Source: Dactylosporangium aurantiacum
Lineage (GTDB): Bacteria; Actinomycetota; Actinomycetes; Mycobacteriales; Micromonosporaceae
Assembly (NCBI RefSeq): GCF_000716715.1
Contig: NZ_JNYJ01000005.1
Coordinates: forward strand, 248,001-312,000
Reading direction: 5' to 3'
DNA: 64,000 bases
The position numbers and the translations under genes were made by a program. Below are positions 60,730-64,000 of the stretch, in pieces. Numbering within the stretch: the stretch's first letter is position 1; each line of letters starts with the position of its first letter. The notes under the pieces are model-generated. The model had not been told where the DNA came from. It did not search any database and saw only the letters and a list, made by a program, of their open reading frames with translations.

Positions 60730-62244
60730 TCACAATACGAAGGCGTCCGTCCACAGCTGCCGCGACCGTCCCGCGAGCGCGTCGAGCAGGCCGACCGCCT
60801 GCCCGTCGGTGAGCGCGGCGACGAAGTCGACGATCGCCCGGCCGCGGGCCATCGCCGTGGGGTCGAAGTCGCCGCCGGGCACGCCGTAGTCCTCGGCGGT
60901 CAGGTCCCGCACCTCGGCGTGCGCCATCTCGACCAGGTCGTGCAGCCGTCGCGGTAGCCGCGCCGCCTCGTCCGGGTCGACCAGCCACGCGTGCAGCGCC
61001 TCGACCAGCGCGCCCAGCAGCCGCGCCTGGCCGCGCTGGTGCAGCGCCAGGTCCGGCCGCTCGAGCACGAACCGGTGGTGCACGAACTTGAGCACCTGCA
61101 CCTCGTGCCACTGGGCGGGGGCGAGCGCCACGTGCCCGCAGCGCACCGGCGGGTCGGGCAGCACGTGGATGGCGTCGATGAGCCGGCGGGTCCAGCGCGC
61201 CGAGAACCGCGCGACGCCCTGCTCGGCCTCGATCGAGCCGTCGAACGGCGCCGAGAGCAGGCCGTCGACCAGCTCGTGGCGGACGTGCTCCACCGCCGCC
61301 CAGAACGCGTCGTCGTCGCTGATCCAGCCGTCCTTGCGGAACAGGTCGCGGCGCAGCAGCTCCACCGAGCGCCCCGGCCGGCGGGCGGCGCGGCGCAGCT
61401 CGGCGACGTCCAGCGCGCGCAGCTCGGTCGCGTCGCGCTGCCAGGCGATCAGCTCGGTGGCCACGGTGCCCTGCTGCAGGACCCCGACCCGGTGGAAGTC
61501 CTCGAGGTCGTGGATGGCGTAGGCGATGTCGTCCGCGGTGTCCATCACCGACGCCTCCGCGGTCTGCTGCCACTGTGCGAGCAGGCCCTCGAACGGCGCC
61601 CGCGCCTGGCGCAGATCGGCGAGCTCGGTCACGTAGGCGCCGAACTTCACCGACCCGGTCGCGGGGTCCTCCGGGTCCACCCCGGCCCCGCGCGGTGGCG
61701 GATGCATCAGGTGTACGTGCGGCGAAGGGTAGGTCCGCCGCGTCCACGGGTACTTCGCCATGGCCGCCCGGACCGCGGCGGTGAGGTCCAGCCCGACGGT
61801 CGAGCCGCTGATCTCGGTGCTGGTCACGATCCGGTACGACTGCGCGTTGCCCTCGAAGCCGTCGGGCAGCCCGAGCCGCTGCCGGGCGAGCCGGTCCAGG
61901 ACCCGCTCGCCGAGGTGCCCGAACGGCGGGTGCCCGAGGTCGTGCGCGAGCGCCGCCGCCTCGACCACGTCGGCGTCGCAGCCGCCGAGCTTCTCCAGCA
62001 GCGGCTGCGCGCCGGCGGCGGGGGAGCGCAGCCGCTCCACGATCCCGCGGGCGACGCTGGCGACCTTGAGGCTGTGCGTGAGCCGGTTGTGCACCAGCAG
62101 TCCGGAGCCGCCGGGGCTGATCACCTGGGTGACGCCGCCGAGCCGGGCGAAGAACGGCGACGCCACGATCCGGTCACGGTCGGCGCGGAACGGGTTGCCG
62201 GACAGGTCGCCGGCCGCCCCGCCGAACAGGCGCGCGTCCCTCAT
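60730..62244 (-). CDS. dgt: Deoxyguanosinetriphosphate triphosphohydrolase-like HD protein
   Basis: The protein has 504 residues. HNRLTHSLKVASVAR, the HD pair in AALAHDLGHPPFGHLGE and DTADDIAYAIHDLED give the metal-binding HD-domain ligands of dGTPases. It hydrolyses dGTP (or other dNTPs) to the nucleoside and PPPi. The length matches the long (E. coli-like) form. ATG 62244 overlaps the methyltransferase TGA (ATGA), so they are coupled. Confidence 0.93.
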   Translation of the reverse strand: MRDARLFGGAAGDLSGNPFRADRDRIVASPFFARLGGVTQVISPGGSGLLVHNRLTHSLKVASVARGIVERLRSPAAGAQPLLEKLGGCDADVVEAAALAHDLGHPPFGHLGERVLDRLARQRLGLPDGFEGNAQSYRIVTSTEISGSTVGLDLTAAVRAAMAKYPWTRRTYPSPHVHLMHPPPRGAGVDPEDPATGSVKFGAYVTELADLRQARAPFEGLLAQWQQTAEASVMDTADDIAYAIHDLEDFHRVGVLQQGTVATELIAWQRDATELRALDVAELRRAARRPGRSVELLRRDLFRKDGWISDDDAFWAAVEHVRHELVDGLLSAPFDGSIEAEQGVARFSARWTRRLIDAIHVLPDPPVRCGHVALAPAQWHEVQVLKFVHHRFVLERPDLALHQRGQARLLGALVEALHAWLVDPDEAARLPRRLHDLVEMAHAEVRDLTAEDYGVPGGDFDPTAMARGRAIVDFVAALTDGQAVGLLDALAGRSRQLWTDAFVL

Positions 62245-63146
62245 GAAGGCTTGCGGACCTCGATGACGAAGCCGCTCGCGGTCACCGCCGCCGCGGGGTG
62301 GCGGGCCAGCAGCAGGTCCAGCACCTTGAGCGGGGAGAGGATCCAGGTGAGCGGCAGGATCGCCCGGTACAGCCGCATGCTGCCGAACGACAGCAGCATC
62401 GCCAGCCACTCCTGCAGCGTCCACAGCATGCCCGACGTCGGCCCGGCGCCGACCTTGACGCTGAGCACCTCGAACTGCGGGAACTGCTCACGCAGCCCGA
62501 CCTCCGTGTAGCGCTGGAAGTCGTAGGGCGAGGCGTGGAACGGCTGCATGAACGGCACGAACACCAGCATGCGGCCGCCCGGGCGCAGCAGGCGGTGCAT
62601 CTCGGCGATGTGCGCCGCCGGGTCCGGCACGTGCTCCAGCACGGCGATGCTGATCCCGCCGGCGAGGCTGCCCTCGGCGAGCGGCACCTTGCGCAGGTCG
62701 GTGACGATGTCGACGTTGGGGTAGGTGCCGCCGTCCATGCAGATGACCCGCTGGTCGCGGCGGTGGGTGCCGCAGCCGAAGTCGGCGACGAGGTCGCGGT
62801 CGAGGTCGAAGCTGCGCAGGAACGGCATGATCAGGTTGCGGTCCATCACCGGCGACAGGACCTTGATCGCCGTCGGATACACCTTGTTGAACCGCTTCTT
62901 GACGAACTCCTTGATCCGGTTCAGCGCGTCGGCGGTGAGCTCCTCGGACTCGAACCCGCCGAACTTCAGCTGCCCGCCGCGCCGCCGGCCGGTGTGACCG
63001 CAGGCCGCGCAGACGATCGTCTCGCCGCCGTCGAGCCGCAGCGGCGCGTGGCACGCGGGACAGGCCAGCACCTCGGCCAGGCGGGCCTGGCGGCCCGCCG
63101 CCGCCGGCTCGGTCGCGGGGGCGTCAGTCACAGTGTCGTTCATCAT
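62241..63146 (-). CDS. SAM-dependent methyltransferase with N-terminal zinc ribbon
   Basis: The protein has 301 residues. An N-terminal Trm112-like ribbon (LACPACHAPLRL ... VCAACGHTG) is followed by a linker helix and a class I methyltransferase (LVADFGCGTHRRDQ, ISIAVLEHVPDPAAHIAEMH, LLRPGGRMLVFVPF). A C-terminal hydrophobic segment (LTWILSPLKVLDLLLARHP) may bind membrane or lipid. The arrangement is typical of methyltransferases of glycolipid or polysaccharide clusters; substrate unknown. It follows the membrane protein gene by 3 bases. Confidence 0.88.
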   Translation of the reverse strand: MMNDTVTDAPATEPAAAGRQARLAEVLACPACHAPLRLDGGETIVCAACGHTGRRRGGQLKFGGFESEELTADALNRIKEFVKKRFNKVYPTAIKVLSPVMDRNLIMPFLRSFDLDRDLVADFGCGTHRRDQRVICMDGGTYPNVDIVTDLRKVPLAEGSLAGGISIAVLEHVPDPAAHIAEMHRLLRPGGRMLVFVPFMQPFHASPYDFQRYTEVGLREQFPQFEVLSVKVGAGPTSGMLWTLQEWLAMLLSFGSMRLYRAILPLTWILSPLKVLDLLLARHPAAAVTASGFVIEVRKPS

Positions 63147-63149
63147 CCC

Positions 63150-64000
63150 TCAGCGGATCTCGTAGACGGCGATCTCTCCAGCGCGGTACCTGAGCTGCGC
63201 GAAGTCGCCCAGCGTCGGCGCGGGGGCGGCGCGGACCTCATCGACGAACAGCCACCGCACACGGTACTGGTCGCGCAGCTTACCGATCGTCTGGGCCGAC
63301 GGTGCCGTGAAGGCCGCGTCGTTGTCCGCCAGCAACTGTTCGTTCCAGTACGGGGCCTCGACGGCGTTGGTGCCGGTCGCGGCGGCCACCTCGTGCGTGC
63401 GGTTGGTGAAACCCCAGCCCTCGATCAGGAAGCGGCGCTCGGAGTACGCGGAGAAGGCGAAGTGCCGGTTGTCGCACTTGTCCTTCGGGCTGATGCTGGT
63501 GATGACGCAGTGCGCGTTGGTGGCCACCAGATCGCTGGGGTCGGAGTGGTCGCGCAGCCACCGGCCGGCGTCCTTGGTGCCCTTCGGGATGAACGGCTCG
63601 TACTGCACCACGCCGCGCCAGCCGGTGTGGTTGGCCTCGCGGGTCGTCTCGTACAGGTGCAGCGGCGTGGTGACCAGGCAGACCCCGGCGAGCAGGCTGG
63701 CGTAGGCGGTGCCTTTGGCGGGGAACGACGAGCGGTGCACGACATACGCGGCGACGCTGAGCAGCGCGAACACCGCCAGGTAGGGCCAGACCAGGTGGAA
63801 CGCGGAATGCGCCGGCCCGCCGACGGTCGACGGGCGGGGCGTCCACTTCGGGTTGGCCTCGTGCACCACGACGAGGGCGGCGGCGCCGGCGAGGATCGCC
63901 CCGTACACCCACATGAGCATCCGCCGCTTCGGCACGTCGGCCGGCGTGATCAGGGCGAGGCCGACCACGGCGGCGAGCGACAGGTACGGCCGCCCGGACA
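63150..64000 (-). CDS. Polytopic membrane protein with C-terminal extracytoplasmic domain (5' end outside window)
   Basis: The visible 283 residues continue off the window. At least four TM helices (YLSLAAVVGLALITP, MLMWVYGAILAGAAALVVVH, LVWPYLAVFALLSVAAYVV, AYASLLAGVCLVTTPLHLY) are followed by a soluble domain (WLRDHSDPSDLVATNAHCV ... YSERRFLIEGWGF ... RVRWLFVDEVR). This C-terminal pattern occurs in GT-C-like glycosyltransferases and related actinobacterial membrane proteins. With the adjacent methyltransferase it may belong to envelope glycan synthesis (inference). Confidence 0.75.
   Translation of the reverse strand, partial: SGRPYLSLAAVVGLALITPADVPKRRMLMWVYGAILAGAAALVVVHEANPKWTPRPSTVGGPAHSAFHLVWPYLAVFALLSVAAYVVHRSSFPAKGTAYASLLAGVCLVTTPLHLYETTREANHTGWRGVVQYEPFIPKGTKDAGRWLRDHSDPSDLVATNAHCVITSISPKDKCDNRHFAFSAYSERRFLIEGWGFTNRTHEVAAATGTNAVEAPYWNEQLLADNDAAFTAPSAQTIGKLRDQYRVRWLFVDEVRAAPAPTLGDFAQLRYRAGEIAVYEIR

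Overview
The window is very GC-rich DNA from an actinobacterium. It carries families that are essentially confined to that phylum (DUF3039, DUF3093, DUF3099, DUF3159, DUF3710, DUF4193, DUF3000, a DUF7455-like zinc protein) and a primary sigma factor with an Ala/Lys/Pro-rich N-terminus. Gene content and order suggest a Micromonosporaceae-like organism (inference). There is no phage, IS element, CRISPR array or rRNA, and both ends cut through genes.

Layout. 0-9.1 kb: fragment of a cell-surface protein, a LysR regulator divergent from a dehydrogenase-RidA pair, small exported proteins, an HhH-GPD protein, mscL, a pseudouridine-breakdown pair (psuG/psuK), DUF3039 and an SF2 helicase. 9.1-22.5 kb: the conserved actinobacterial block sigA, suhB, cei, DUF4193, DUF3093, dut, DUF3710, OB-fold, DUF3159, ceoC, ceoB, KimA-like K+ transporter and TRAM methyltransferase, in the order known from M. 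tuberculosis. 22.5-25.1 kb: an RNA-metabolism locus with a TROVE/Ro60 protein, a tRNA-mimicking Y RNA (YrlA type) directly upstream of it, and a divergent RNA ligase. 25.1-31.7 kb: aroD, two low-complexity membrane proteins, an orphan solute-binding protein and dxs. 31.8-42.1 kb: four membrane-anchored PQQ-type beta-propeller paralogues, an SPFH protein, a two-component system and a diguanylate cyclase. 42.1-48 kb: M23 peptidase, fadB-fadA and an RNase D. 48.3-50.3 kb: a membrane-anchored trypsin-like protease and a coiled-coil protein. 50.4-56.2 kb: DUF3000 and the heme genes hemE, hemY and hemQ of the coproporphyrin branch, interrupted by a HEAT-repeat protein and an SDR. 56.2-57.3 kb: a repeat-rich spacer. 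57.3-64 kb: seven tightly packed minus-strand genes (two GNATs, CoA-disulfide-reductase-like enzyme, beta-helix protein, dGTPase, methyltransferase with a zinc ribbon, membrane protein).

Two things stand out. First, the 164-base element at 24097-24260 folds on paper as a circularly permuted tRNA closed by a perfect 20-bp stem, as expected for a YrlA-type Y RNA, and sits between its TROVE partner and an RNA ligase. Second, the sigA reading frame lacks about 55 codons covering sigma regions 2.1-2.2 and the start of 2.3 without losing frame; this is either an assembly error or a primary sigma factor unable to bind the polymerase clamp normally. Smaller signals are three dispersed short-repeat arrays with a related core, many TANNNT -10 elements 6-9 bases before start codons (leaderless transcripts), overlapping divergent -10 elements between the SDR and hemY, and a palindromic operator before fadA.
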